Origin: CAWAPS01 sp963783945
GTDB taxonomy: Bacteria > Actinomycetota > Acidimicrobiia > Acidimicrobiales > Palsa-688
Assembly (NCBI GenBank): GCA_963783945.1
Contig: CAWAPS010000007.1
Coordinates: 682,001-746,000 of the forward strand
Direction: 5' to 3'
Length of the DNA: 64,000 nucleotides
A model generated the notes under the pieces. The model did no database searches and was not told the origin of the DNA. It was given only the letters and a program-made list of their open reading frames with translations. Both the position numbers and the translations under genes were made by a program. This document shows positions 56,760-64,000 of this stretch, piece after piece. Within the stretch, counting starts at the first letter, position 1; the number at the start of each line of letters is the position of its first letter.

Positions 56760-57560
56760 TCACCCCGGCAGGCGTCTGGTGATCCAGCCGCCGAGAACGT
56801 CAAGGACGTCCTCCTGTCCGGGTTCGTTGAAGATCTCGTGCCACATCCCGGGCCACAAGATCGCGGTCAGGTCGTCGCTCGAGACCCCGGCGACCACCCG
56901 CTTCAACGCCTGGGGGCTGACCAGAAGGTCGGCGCTGCCGTGCATGACGAGAACCGGGACGGTCAACTCGGGCAACCGTTCCGCCACCGTGTCGACGCTT
57001 GCAGCCGAGCGCAGGAAGTCCCGGGGCGGCGGGCCCAGGTATACCAGCGGGTCGTCCTTGTAAGCCTGGACGACCGCCGGGTCCTGGGAGACGGCGTCGG
57101 CCAATCCCAGGTCCGGGATCTCATCGAGGTCGGCCAGCGCCACCAGCTCGGGCGGGACGTGCAGAAGGGCACCCGACAGAGCCAGGCCGGCCAGCCGCTC
57201 CTGGTGCTCCTCGGCGTAGGCCGCGGCTACCAGTCCGCCCATGGAGTGGCCTATCAGATACAACGGGCCGTCGGGCGCCTCTCGTCGGACCAGGTCGACG
57301 AAGAGATCCAAGTCGGACACCGCGGCCGCCACCGATTCGATGTTGGCCCGATCGCCCTCGGAACGGCCATGGCCGCGATGGTCGGGAGCCCATACCGTCA
57401 GGGCCCGACGGTTGAGCCACCGGGCCACGTGACCGTACCGGCCGCCGTGCTCGGCGTAACCGTGGGAGATGACGACCTGGCCTCGGGCCTTCTGCTCCGC
57501 AGGCCACATCCGGTAGTACAGCCGGCCGCCGGCGAACCGGCCTTCACCTGGTTGAGCCAT
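56760..57560 (-). CDS. Alpha/beta hydrolase, monoacylglycerol-lipase-like
   Basis: A 266-residue serine hydrolase of the Hydrolase_4 (monoglyceride lipase) group. The oxyanion segment is VISHGYAEHGGRYGHVARWL, followed by VWAPDHRGHGRSEG. The nucleophile is Ser106 in IGHSMGGLVAAAYAEEHQ, an acid is near VMHGSADLLVSP, and the His is in GMWHEIFNEPGQ. It would cleave monoacylglycerols or similar esters. ATG 57560 is the family start. It diverges from the CocE-like gene and is convergent with the response regulator. With the WS/DGAT and PlsC genes it adds to the lipid theme of the window. Confidence 0.9.
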   Translation of the reverse strand: MAQPGEGRFAGGRLYYRMWPAEQKARGQVVISHGYAEHGGRYGHVARWLNRRALTVWAPDHRGHGRSEGDRANIESVAAAVSDLDLFVDLVRREAPDGPLYLIGHSMGGLVAAAYAEEHQERLAGLALSGALLHVPPELVALADLDEIPDLGLADAVSQDPAVVQAYKDDPLVYLGPPPRDFLRSAASVDTVAERLPELTVPVLVMHGSADLLVSPQALKRVVAGVSSDDLTAILWPGMWHEIFNEPGQEDVLDVLGGWITRRLPG

Positions 57561-57680
57561 CGGTGCCTCCCCGTCCCTGGTCGCGTGTCTCTCGGGGACG
57601 CCGGGGCAGAATAACTTGGGCCCGGCGGCGGTGAGGCGATGGCATCCGCCGGCGCCCATGCTGCCATGGAGGTGGTGCCA

Positions 57681-59318
57681 GTGAAACTCGCCAGGCGAGC
57701 CGTGGCCCGGGCGGCCAGGCTGCCGCCCGCGACCCACGCCCAAGTGGTCGTCGATCACGACCTGGAGACCAAGATGGCGGACGGGACGGTTCTTCTGGCC
57801 GACCGCTGGTATCCCGCGGCCGCCGACCGGTCGCCCATCGTGCTCATCCGGTCGCCCTACGGGAGGCGCCAGCTCGGGCCGCTGGCCCGCCTTTTCGCCG
57901 AGCGGGGCTATCAGGTGCTGGTGCAAAGCTGCCGGGGCACGTTCGGTTCGGGCGGCCCCTTCGAGCCGTTCCGCCACGAGCAGGAGGACGGTCTGGCGAC
58001 CCTCGAGTGGATCGGCCGGCAGGAGTGGTTCGGCGGGTCCGTCGCCATGTTCGGCCCGAGCTACCTGGGCATCGTGCAGTGGGCGGTGGCCGCCGGCGCC
58101 CCCGCTTTCCTCAAGGCCATGGCTTTGCAGGTGACTGCGGCGAACGTCCGGGACGCTGTGGTCTATCCGGGAGGCACGTTCGCGCTCGAGACCGGGGCCG
58201 TCTGGTGTCAGCAGGTCGAGCACCAGGAAAGCCGCCCGGCGTCGGTGGTCATGTCCTTCTTGGCCTCTGGGCGGCGCTTGGCCAAGGCCAGCCGGACGCT
58301 CCCCCTACGCGACGCCGACCGGAAGGCGATCGGCTACCGCATCCCGTTCTACCAGGACTGGCTGGCCCACGACCGGCCGGGCGACCCGTGGTGGGATGCC
58401 GTCGACTACACCGACGACGTCGGAGGCATGCCGCCGTGCTCCCACGTGGCCGGTTGGTTCGACCCGTTTCTCCCCGCCCAGGTCGGCGACTACATGCGCT
58501 TGCGGGCGGCGGGCCGGGACGCCCGGCTGCTGATCGGCCCGTGGACCCACACCAGCCCGCGTGTGAGCCTGGCCGCCATAAGGGACGGGCTGGACCTGTT
58601 CGCCGCCCACCTTCGCCATGAAGAGACGGCGCGACACTCGACCGCGGCCCGGGTCAGGATCTACGTGATGGGCAGCCGGCGCTGGGTAGATCTGACCGAG
58701 TGGCCGCCGGAGGCCGACGTGCAGAGCTGGTACCTGCATGGCGGGGGGATCCTGTCGACCCAGCCCGGGTCCACCCGATCCGACACCTATCTGTACGACC
58801 CGGCCGATCCCACGCCGAGCGTCTCCGGCGCCAGCCTCTACGTGATCCGGGCCGGTTCGAGAAACCAGCGCAACCGGGAGCGCCGGCCGGACGTTCTGGT
58901 CTACACCTCCGACCCGCTCGGCTCGGACCTGACCGTGGCCGGACAGTTGAAGGCTGACGTCTGGGTGCGCTCCAGCCGGCCGTTCTTCGACGTCTTCGTC
59001 CGGCTCTGCGACGTGAGGCCATCGGGCAAGTCGGTCAATGTCAGCGACGGGATCCTCAGGGTCGAACCCGAGCGGCCGGCGGCCGACGCCGACGGGGTCA
59101 CCCGGGTCACGGTCCCCATGTGGCCGGTGGCGCGAACGTTCAAGCCCGGCCACCGGGTACGGGTCCAGATATCCAGCGCCGCCCATCCCCTGTACTCCCG
59201 CAACACCGGCAGCGGGGAGCCGCTGGACCGCGCCGTTACCCTTTTCCCTGCCGTGCAGGAGATCCTCCACGACGCTCGGCACCCGTCGTCGATAGCCCTA
59301 CCCGTGAGCTCCATCTGA
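57681..59318 (+). CDS. CocE/NonD family hydrolase
   Basis: A 545-residue X-Pro dipeptidyl-peptidase-like serine hydrolase. The nucleophile lies in MFGPSYLGIVQWAVAAGAPA (G-P-S-Y-x-G), the acid in CSHVAGWFDPF and the histidine in LLIGPWTHTS. The C-terminal jelly-roll domain (about 380-545) reads LVYTSDPLGSDLTVAGQL. The best-known member is cocaine esterase, but most actinobacterial members cleave unknown esters or amides. GTG 57681 follows GGAGG by 8 bases; upstream in-frame ATGs (57639, 57666) have poorer sites. Its stop is shortly followed by the permease gene on the same strand. Confidence 0.9.
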   Translation: MKLARRAVARAARLPPATHAQVVVDHDLETKMADGTVLLADRWYPAAADRSPIVLIRSPYGRRQLGPLARLFAERGYQVLVQSCRGTFGSGGPFEPFRHEQEDGLATLEWIGRQEWFGGSVAMFGPSYLGIVQWAVAAGAPAFLKAMALQVTAANVRDAVVYPGGTFALETGAVWCQQVEHQESRPASVVMSFLASGRRLAKASRTLPLRDADRKAIGYRIPFYQDWLAHDRPGDPWWDAVDYTDDVGGMPPCSHVAGWFDPFLPAQVGDYMRLRAAGRDARLLIGPWTHTSPRVSLAAIRDGLDLFAAHLRHEETARHSTAARVRIYVMGSRRWVDLTEWPPEADVQSWYLHGGGILSTQPGSTRSDTYLYDPADPTPSVSGASLYVIRAGSRNQRNRERRPDVLVYTSDPLGSDLTVAGQLKADVWVRSSRPFFDVFVRLCDVRPSGKSVNVSDGILRVEPERPAADADGVTRVTVPMWPVARTFKPGHRVRVQISSAAHPLYSRNTGSGEPLDRAVTLFPAVQEILHDARHPSSIALPVSSI

Positions 59319-59528
59319 AACGGTGGCCTTTGGCTGCACCGGTCCGGGCCAAACGCTCCCGGCTCGTCCCCCGGACCCTGGCGAAACGGGGGCCGTGGCT
59401 GCTGGCCGCCTGCGGGTCGGCCGCCGCGGTTCAGCGCGGCGGCCAGGCAGCCGGCGAGCGCCGGCTCCGCGGCGGCCCAGACCTGGCCGGCGTTCGTTCT
59501 GGTCGCGGGGCTGCTGCTCGTCGGGCTG

Positions 59529-60509
59529 GTGGCTGCCGAGGACAAGCTTTTCTCCGCCGCCGGTCACCGCTTGGCGTCGTCTGCCGCCAGCGGGTGGTCG
59601 CTCTTCGGCGGCGTCTCCGTTCTGGTGGTGGTGGTGACCGCGGTGCTGAACCTCGACACGTCGGTCGCCTTTCTCACCCCGGTCGTGGTGCACATGACGC
59701 GCCGGCGGGGCGAAGCCGGACTGGCCCTGGTGGGAGCATGCCTACTTCTGTCGAATGCCGGCTCACTGCTGCTGCCCGGCTCCAACCTCACCAACCTGAT
59801 CGTGCTCGGCCACCTGCACCTGTCGGGCCGTCAGTTCGCAGTCAGAATGGGGCTCCCCTGGGTGGCGGCGGTGGGCGTGACCGCGGCGGTCATCGCTATA
59901 GCCGGCCACCGGGAACTGGCTCATCGGGTGCCGGTTACCTCTCCGCCCGACCGGGTCGAGGCCAGGCTGGGCGCGGCCGCGGTCGGGGTGGCTGCCGCCC
60001 TGGTGGTCTTCACCAAGGTCCCCGCACTGCCCGTGCTCGCGGTGGGGGCCTTTTGCGCCGCCTGGCGGGTCCGAGCTCGAAAGCTCACCCTGAGTCAGGT
60101 GCTCGACACCCTCGGCCTGCCCTATCTGGTGGGGTTGTTCGGGCTGGCCGTCGGACTCGGAACCGTGGGAAGAGTTTGGTCGGGGCCCAGCCAGATGCTT
60201 GGGCATCTCGATCCGTGGGCCACCGCCGGGGTGGCGGCCGGGGCCAGCGTGCTGGTGAACAACCTGCCCGCAGCCTCCCTTCTGTCGGCCCGGGTTCCGC
60301 CCCACCCCTACTCCCTCCTCATCGGGCTCAACCTGGGACCGAACCTGTTCGCGTCGGGCTCGCTGGCGTGGCTGCTCTGGTTGAAGGCCGCCCATGCCGC
60401 CGGGGGCCCGAAGGCCCTGCGCCGGACCGTGGAGGTGGGGCTGGTCGCCGCCCCGCTCTCGATCGCCGCCGCGGTCACCGCCCTCACCTTGGCCGCAGGG
60501 GCCAAGTGA
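59529..60509 (+). CDS. ArsB/SLC13-like membrane permease, N-terminus uncertain
   Basis: A hydrophobic protein of about 326 residues with many membrane segments and the SLC13/ArsB-type pattern VAFLTPVVVHMTRRRGEAGL and LLSNAGSLLLPGSNLTNLIV, repeated as VLVNNLPAASLLSARVPPHP in the second half. Such permeases move arsenite, citrate or other anions. The start given is the first in-frame GTG. The same frame upstream (59481-59528) still reads TWPAFVLVAGLLLVGLV, a convincing first membrane helix, but offers no ATG, GTG or TTG. The true N-terminus may use a rarer codon or have been frameshifted. No arsR or arsC is nearby. Confidence 0.75.
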   Translation: MAAEDKLFSAAGHRLASSAASGWSLFGGVSVLVVVVTAVLNLDTSVAFLTPVVVHMTRRRGEAGLALVGACLLLSNAGSLLLPGSNLTNLIVLGHLHLSGRQFAVRMGLPWVAAVGVTAAVIAIAGHRELAHRVPVTSPPDRVEARLGAAAVGVAAALVVFTKVPALPVLAVGAFCAAWRVRARKLTLSQVLDTLGLPYLVGLFGLAVGLGTVGRVWSGPSQMLGHLDPWATAGVAAGASVLVNNLPAASLLSARVPPHPYSLLIGLNLGPNLFASGSLAWLLWLKAAHAAGGPKALRRTVEVGLVAAPLSIAAAVTALTLAAGAK

Positions 60510-60569
60510 TACACCCCGATCGCAGAGCCGGGGGGCGTCCCGCCGCCGGCCCCGGCAGAATCGCGGCCG

Positions 60570-61787
60570 ATGGATCGACTTGACGCGGCCGGCATGGATG
60601 CCGATGACCCACTGGCCGGCTTCCGGGCGGAGTTCGCAGGCGACCAGTCCGGACCTATCTACCTGAACGGCAACTCGCTCGGCCGCCCCCCTCAGGCTGT
60701 CATTGCCGCCCTGTCGGCGGGTATCGACGAGTGGGCCCGGGAGCTGGTCGGCGGCTGGGAGCGGTGGATCGATCTCCCGGCCGCGGTCGGTGACCGCCTG
60801 GGCCGCCTGGTCGGGGCTGAACCCGGCCAGGTGGCGGTCTCCGACTGCACGAGCGTCAACCTCTACAAGCTGGCGTCGGCCGCCCTTTCCGCCCGTCCCG
60901 GCCGGCGGGTGATCGTGGCCGACGCCGACGACTTCCCCACCGATCGCTACGTCCTTCAGGGCCTCACCCGGGCCACCGGGTCCGAGCTGCGCCCGGTGCG
61001 CGGCCACCCCGTCGACGGGCTCGATCCAACCGCCATCGCAGACGCGGTGGACGACTCGACGGCCCTCGTTTGCTTGTCCCACGTCAACTACCGCTCCGGC
61101 GCCCGCCTGGACATCGATGCCGTGACCGAGGTGGCCCATGCCCACGGGGCCCTGATCCTCTGGGACCTCTGCCACAGTGCCGGGGCCGTACCGGTCCACC
61201 TGGACGAGGCGGGAGTGGACCTCGCCGTGGGATGCACGTACAAGTACCTGAACGCCGGGCCGGGAGCCCCGGCCTTCCTGTATGTCAGGCGAACCCTGCA
61301 GGACGAGCTGCGCCAGCCCATATGGGGTTGGTTCGGTCAGAACGATCAGTTCGCCATGGAACCGGCGTACCAGCCGCAAGCGGGCATCAACCGGTTCTTG
61401 ACGGGCACGCCGCCGATCCTCGGTCTGATGGCCGTCGCCGCCGCCGCCGGGGTCTCGGAAGCCGCCGGCATCACCGCTCTGTGGGGGAAGTCGGAGCGGA
61501 TGACCGCTGTCCTCGCCGACCTGGTGCGCCGCCGGCTCGAGCCGCTCGGCGCCTACCTCGCCAGTCCATCCAACCCGACCCGGAGGGGAGCCCACGTCGC
61601 GGTCGCCCACCCCCGGGCCCGAGCTCTCTGCTCGGTCCTCGCCGATCGGGGCCTGGTGATCGGGGATTTTCGCCCGCCGGACGTCATACGGCTGGCGCCC
61701 GCTCCGCTGTACACCCGCTTCGTCGACGTGTACGACGCCGTCGAGCGCACCGCCGGCCTGCTCGAAACCGGCCTGCCGGCCTCCTGA
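60570..61787 (+). CDS. kynU: Kynureninase-like PLP enzyme
   Basis: A 405-residue fold-type I PLP enzyme matching kynureninase, which cleaves kynurenine to anthranilate and alanine. It has GPIYLNGNSLGRPPQAV at the start and DDFPTDRYVLQGL. The PLP-binding region has the aspartate in ILWDLCHSAGAVP and Lys225 in GCTYKYLNAGPGAP; the latter segment is diagnostic. Length is normal. No other tryptophan-catabolism genes are near, and neighbours are a permease upstream and cobalamin genes downstream, so its pathway is not set by context. A related aminotransferase-V function cannot be excluded. Confidence 0.88.
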   Translation: MDRLDAAGMDADDPLAGFRAEFAGDQSGPIYLNGNSLGRPPQAVIAALSAGIDEWARELVGGWERWIDLPAAVGDRLGRLVGAEPGQVAVSDCTSVNLYKLASAALSARPGRRVIVADADDFPTDRYVLQGLTRATGSELRPVRGHPVDGLDPTAIADAVDDSTALVCLSHVNYRSGARLDIDAVTEVAHAHGALILWDLCHSAGAVPVHLDEAGVDLAVGCTYKYLNAGPGAPAFLYVRRTLQDELRQPIWGWFGQNDQFAMEPAYQPQAGINRFLTGTPPILGLMAVAAAAGVSEAAGITALWGKSERMTAVLADLVRRRLEPLGAYLASPSNPTRRGAHVAVAHPRARALCSVLADRGLVIGDFRPPDVIRLAPAPLYTRFVDVYDAVERTAGLLETGLPAS

Positions 61788-61818
61788 GCAACCGGTTTCC
61801 GGGGGAAGGGCCGGGTCG

Positions 61819-62343
61819 TCAGTACTCAATTCCTTTCTTGGCCTTGACGCCCCGGTCGTAGGCGTGCTTGATCTTGCGCATCTCGGTGGCGGTGTCGGCC
61901 ACCTCGATCAGTTCAGGAACGGCGTCCCGGCCGGTCAGAACCACGTTGGTGCCCGGTGCCCGGGCCTGGATTCCGGCCACCACCTCCTCCACCGGCACCC
62001 ACCCGTACTTCACCGCGTAGGTGATCTCGTCAAGGATCAACAGGTCGTAGTCGCCCGATGCCAGCTTCTGGGCGGCCACCTCCCAGGCGTGGCGCCCCCT
62101 GGCGGCTGTCTCGTCGAGGTCGGTGGATTCCCACGTGAACCCGTCGCCGAGGGTGTGCCACTCGATGTCAAGATGGTCGGCCAGCTTGCGTTCGCCCGTC
62201 TTCCATTTGCCGCCCTTCACGAACTGCACCACCCCCACCGTCCAGCCGCGAGCCCAGCCGCGGGCCATCACCCCGAAAGCCGCAGACGACTTCCCCTTGC
62301 CGTGCCCGGTGTTCAACACGACTATCGATTCGGCTCGTGCCAT
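61819..62343 (-). CDS. cobO: Corrinoid adenosyltransferase (cob(I)yrinic acid a,c-diamide adenosyltransferase)
   Basis: A 174-residue CobA/CobO-type ATP:corrinoid adenosyltransferase, attaching the 5'-deoxyadenosyl ligand to cobalt. The P-loop is NTGHGKGKSSAAFG (11-24). ARGWTVGVVQFVKGGKWKTG and DLLILDEITYAVKYGWVPVE follow, all diagnostic of this class rather than PduO or EutT. It diverges from the riboswitch-controlled cobU-cobS-cobD run, so the cobalamin genes form a two-sided cluster. ATG 62343 is the family start. Convergent kynureninase lies beyond its 3' end. Confidence 0.94.
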   Translation of the reverse strand: MARAESIVVLNTGHGKGKSSAAFGVMARGWARGWTVGVVQFVKGGKWKTGERKLADHLDIEWHTLGDGFTWESTDLDETAARGRHAWEVAAQKLASGDYDLLILDEITYAVKYGWVPVEEVVAGIQARAPGTNVVLTGRDAVPELIEVADTATEMRKIKHAYDRGVKAKKGIEY

Positions 62344-62357
62344 GGGCCGAACATTAC

Positions 62358-62516
62358 GGCTACGCTCCCGGGCGTAGTGCAGGGAACCCGGTGGAAATCC
62401 GGGGCTGTCCCGCAACTGTCACCGGGGAGCGATCTCCCAATCATCCGGTCACCGCCGCTTCGGTCGGGAGGCCGGGAGGGAGCGGATCCGGAAGCCAGGA
62501 ACCTGCCTGCCACGGA
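62358..62516 (+). promoter_or_regulatory. Cobalamin (adenosylcobalamin) riboswitch
   Basis: The conserved core is plain: GGGAACCCGGTGGAAATCC (62382-62400), then GCTGTCCCGCAACTGT, and the B12 box AAGCCAGGAACCTGCC near 62491-62506. The region between holds the variable stem with GGAGCGATCTCC. It ends just ahead of cobU, so it should repress cobU-cobS-cobD when adenosylcobalamin is plentiful. It reads away from cobO. Confidence 0.95.
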
Positions 62517-62535
62517 GATACGCGAGGACGTGACG

Positions 62536-62553
62536 ATGGCTTCAGATTCATGA
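62536..62553 (+). other. Five-codon leader minigene overlapping the cobU start
   Basis: ATG at 62536 follows GAGG by about 8 bases and encodes only MASDS before TGA (62551-62553). The cobU ATG (62550-62552) overlaps this stop as ATGA. The cobU start itself has no good ribosome binding site, so it may be reached by translational coupling. Confidence 0.5.
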
Positions 62554-63107
62554 TCACCCTGGTGCTCGGAGGGGCACGCAGCGGCAAGTCCGAAGTGGGC
62601 GAGCAGATCGCGGCGTCCCTGCCGCAGCCGGTCACGTACGTGGCGACGGCGGTGCCGGGGGACGACGCCGAGTTCGCGGCGCGCATCGCGGCTCACCAGG
62701 GCCGCCGTCCGCCCGCGTGGCACACGGTCGAGGCCGGGGCCGACCTGGTGGACGCGCTGGTCGCGGCGCAGGGAACCGTCCTCGTAGATTCGCTCGGGAC
62801 CTGGGTGTCGGCCACACCCGACTTCGATGTCGACGGGCCGGGGCTGTGCCGGACCCTCCGCTCGCGGCCGGGTTCCACCGTCGTGGTGTCGGACGAGGTC
62901 GGCCTTGGCGTCCACCCGTCGACCGCGGTGGGGGGTCGTTTTCGGGACGCGATGGGGAGCGTCAACCGGTTCGTCTCAGCCGCCGCGGACGAGGTCCTGC
63001 TGGTCGTCGCCGGCCGGTGCCTCCGACTGGGGGGACATGTCGCCGACACCGGCTCGGTCGGGGGACAGCCGGCCGGGCCGCCGGGGTGGGTACGGCCGGA
63101 GCGGTGA
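62550..63107 (+). CDS. cobU: Adenosylcobinamide kinase / guanylyltransferase
   Basis: A 185-residue bifunctional CobU/CobP enzyme, phosphorylating adenosylcobinamide and adding GMP in the nucleotide-loop step. The P-loop GGARSGKSE is at 7-15. YVATAVPGDDAEFAARIAAH follows, with the His-containing guanylylation segment, and TVLVDSLGTWVSA and VVVSDEVGLGVHPSTAVGGR are typical later blocks. Length is normal. It is first after the cobalamin riboswitch. cobS follows 19 bases on. Its start overlaps a five-codon leader. Confidence 0.93.
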   Translation: MITLVLGGARSGKSEVGEQIAASLPQPVTYVATAVPGDDAEFAARIAAHQGRRPPAWHTVEAGADLVDALVAAQGTVLVDSLGTWVSATPDFDVDGPGLCRTLRSRPGSTVVVSDEVGLGVHPSTAVGGRFRDAMGSVNRFVSAAADEVLLVVAGRCLRLGGHVADTGSVGGQPAGPPGWVRPER

Positions 63108-63126
63108 CCCCCGCACGGAGGAGCGG

Positions 63127-63831
63127 GTGCGCGCCGCAGTTTCGTTCCTGACCCCATTCGGCGGGGCCCGCCCGCCGGGACCTCGGACCCTTGACTGGTT
63201 CCCATTGGTGGGCGTCGTCATGGGCGCGGCGCTAGGCGGGTTGTGGTGGGGGATCGGCCGGCTCTGGCCGGCCACGGTGGCCGCCGCCCTGGTCGTAGCG
63301 GCCGATCTGGGCGTGACCGGGCTGCTTCACTTCGACGGCCTGGTCGACAGCGCCGACGGGCTTCTCCCGCATCTCGACCGGGAGCGCAGGCTGGAGGTGA
63401 TGGCCCAGCCCGACACCGGCGCGTTCGGGGTCGGGGTAGGAGCCTCGGTTCTGCTGCTGCGCTGGGCCGCCCTGGCGGCCATCAAACCGTCGGTGGTGCT
63501 CATCGGGGGAATGTGGTGCCTTTCCCGGTCCGGCATGGCCGCGGTGGCCCGCACCCAGCCGTACGCCCGGGTGGACGGGGGGCTGGCCTCGGCCTTCGCC
63601 GGCACCACGCGGTGGGCACCACTGGTGGCCGGCCTGCTCATGTCGCTCGTTCTGGTTGCCCGGTGGCGGGTGGGTGCGGGTTTCGCGGCCGCAGGCGCGG
63701 CGGGGGTCGCTGGGACGGCCATTGTGATCCTCGCTCGCCGGCGGATCGGGGGCTACACCGGGGACGTCCTCGGGGCGTGCGGGGTGATGGCCGAGACCGC
63801 CGGCCTGGTGGTGGCGGCGGCCAAGTGGTGA
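63127..63831 (+). CDS. cobS: Adenosylcobinamide-GDP ribazoletransferase (cobalamin synthase)
   Basis: A 234-residue integral membrane enzyme that joins adenosylcobinamide-GDP to alpha-ribazole, the last assembly step. The conserved acidic block is GLLHFDGLVDSADGLLPHLD (about 61-80), followed by AQPDTGAFGVGVGASVLLL and the closing GGYTGDVLGACGVMAETAGL, all diagnostic. GTG 63127 follows GGAGGAG by a few bases. Five to six membrane helices are visible. Its TGA overlaps the next GTG as GTGA, coupling it to cobD. Confidence 0.93.
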   Translation: MRAAVSFLTPFGGARPPGPRTLDWFPLVGVVMGAALGGLWWGIGRLWPATVAAALVVAADLGVTGLLHFDGLVDSADGLLPHLDRERRLEVMAQPDTGAFGVGVGASVLLLRWAALAAIKPSVVLIGGMWCLSRSGMAAVARTQPYARVDGGLASAFAGTTRWAPLVAGLLMSLVLVARWRVGAGFAAAGAAGVAGTAIVILARRRIGGYTGDVLGACGVMAETAGLVVAAAKW

Positions 63832-64000
63832 GAGGTGGCGGGGGGCCGGGGCTGGCGGTCGCGGCCGGGCGGGCCGCCGGGCGGCGGGGGCTCGCAGTGG
63901 TTGGCCGGACTAGCCGCCGATCGCCTCCTCGGCGAGCCGCCGGCCTCCTGGCACCCGGTCGCGCTCTATGGCCGGACCATGTCGCGGGCCGAGCAGCGGT
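63828..64000 (+). CDS. cobD: Cobalamin biosynthesis protein CobD/CbiB, partial and apparently frameshifted
   Basis: The 5' end of a cobD/cbiB gene, cut by the window edge. GTG 63828 overlaps the cobS stop (GTGA) and gives GGGPGLAVAAGRAAGRRGLA then VV. From 63904, one base out of frame, the sequence becomes AGLAADRLLGEPPASWHPVA then LYGRTMSRAEQR, an unmistakable CobD start (LAADRLLGEPPxxWHPV). The two parts join perfectly if one G at about 63900-63904 is removed. It is either a real frameshift or a sequencing or assembly error. CobD makes the aminopropanol amide of adenosylcobyric acid at the membrane. Confidence 0.78.
   Translation, partial: MRGGGGPGLAVAAGRAAGRRGLAVVGRTSRRSPPRRAAGLLAPGRALWPDHVAGRAA

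Overview
The window is high-GC, densely coding DNA from an actinobacterium. Several families point to Actinomycetota, most likely an Acidimicrobiia-like or mycobacteria-like soil or water lineage: two F420-type LLM oxidoreductases, a PPOX/F420-type flavoprotein, a DUF222/13E12 HNH protein, a WS/DGAT acyltransferase, an AcnA-type aconitase, and a VKOR paired with a DUF929 thioredoxin-like protein. GTG and TTG starts are frequent. The taxonomic placement is an inference from gene families only.

Region 1 (1-22 kb) is an accessory, catabolism-flavoured stretch. It carries a truncated amidohydrolase, an SDR, a SnoaL-like protein, a D-2-hydroxyacid dehydrogenase, an acyltransferase-3/SGNH membrane protein, a DUF1214 protein, an enoyl-CoA hydratase and two branched-chain-amino-acid-type solute-binding lipoproteins. 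It also carries a quinone-oxidoreductase-like enzyme, an amidohydrolase-2, MBL-fold proteins, a VOC protein, a carboxymuconolactone-decarboxylase-like protein, an LLM oxidoreductase, an HNH protein and a TetR regulator. Between these lie gene remnants: an IS110-type transposase tail, an SDR tail, an MBL protein without its N-terminus, and an amidohydrolase tail. Repeated insertion and deletion is the simplest explanation.

Region 2 (22-26.5 kb) holds a lipoprotein, a PadR regulator, an LLM oxidoreductase, a PPOX protein and an orphan DUF4157 protein of the kind linked to extracellular contractile injection systems. The DUF4157 gene is convergent with a gene I do not recognise.

Region 3 (26.6-49.5 kb) is more core-like: aspS and acnA (divergent), a LysR gene, a HAD-PlsC fusion, the VKOR/DUF929 pair, gltBD and tRNA-Val(CAC). 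Embedded in it is a tight four-gene minus-strand operon: fatty-acyl-reductase-like SDR fused to HAD, zinc ADH, LarA-like DUF2088 protein, and PlsC acyltransferase. It looks like a lipid-tailoring pathway I cannot match to a described one. It is my main candidate for a new system.

Region 4 (49.8-64 kb) carries a secreted glucosaminidase-like protein, a WS/DGAT, a GAF protein, an HtrA-type protease, a LuxR-family response regulator and an alpha/beta hydrolase. These are followed by a CocE/NonD hydrolase, an ArsB-like permease and kynureninase. The window ends in cobalamin genes: cobO on the minus strand, then a cobalamin riboswitch followed by cobU-cobS-cobD on the plus strand. cobD runs off the end and appears frameshifted.
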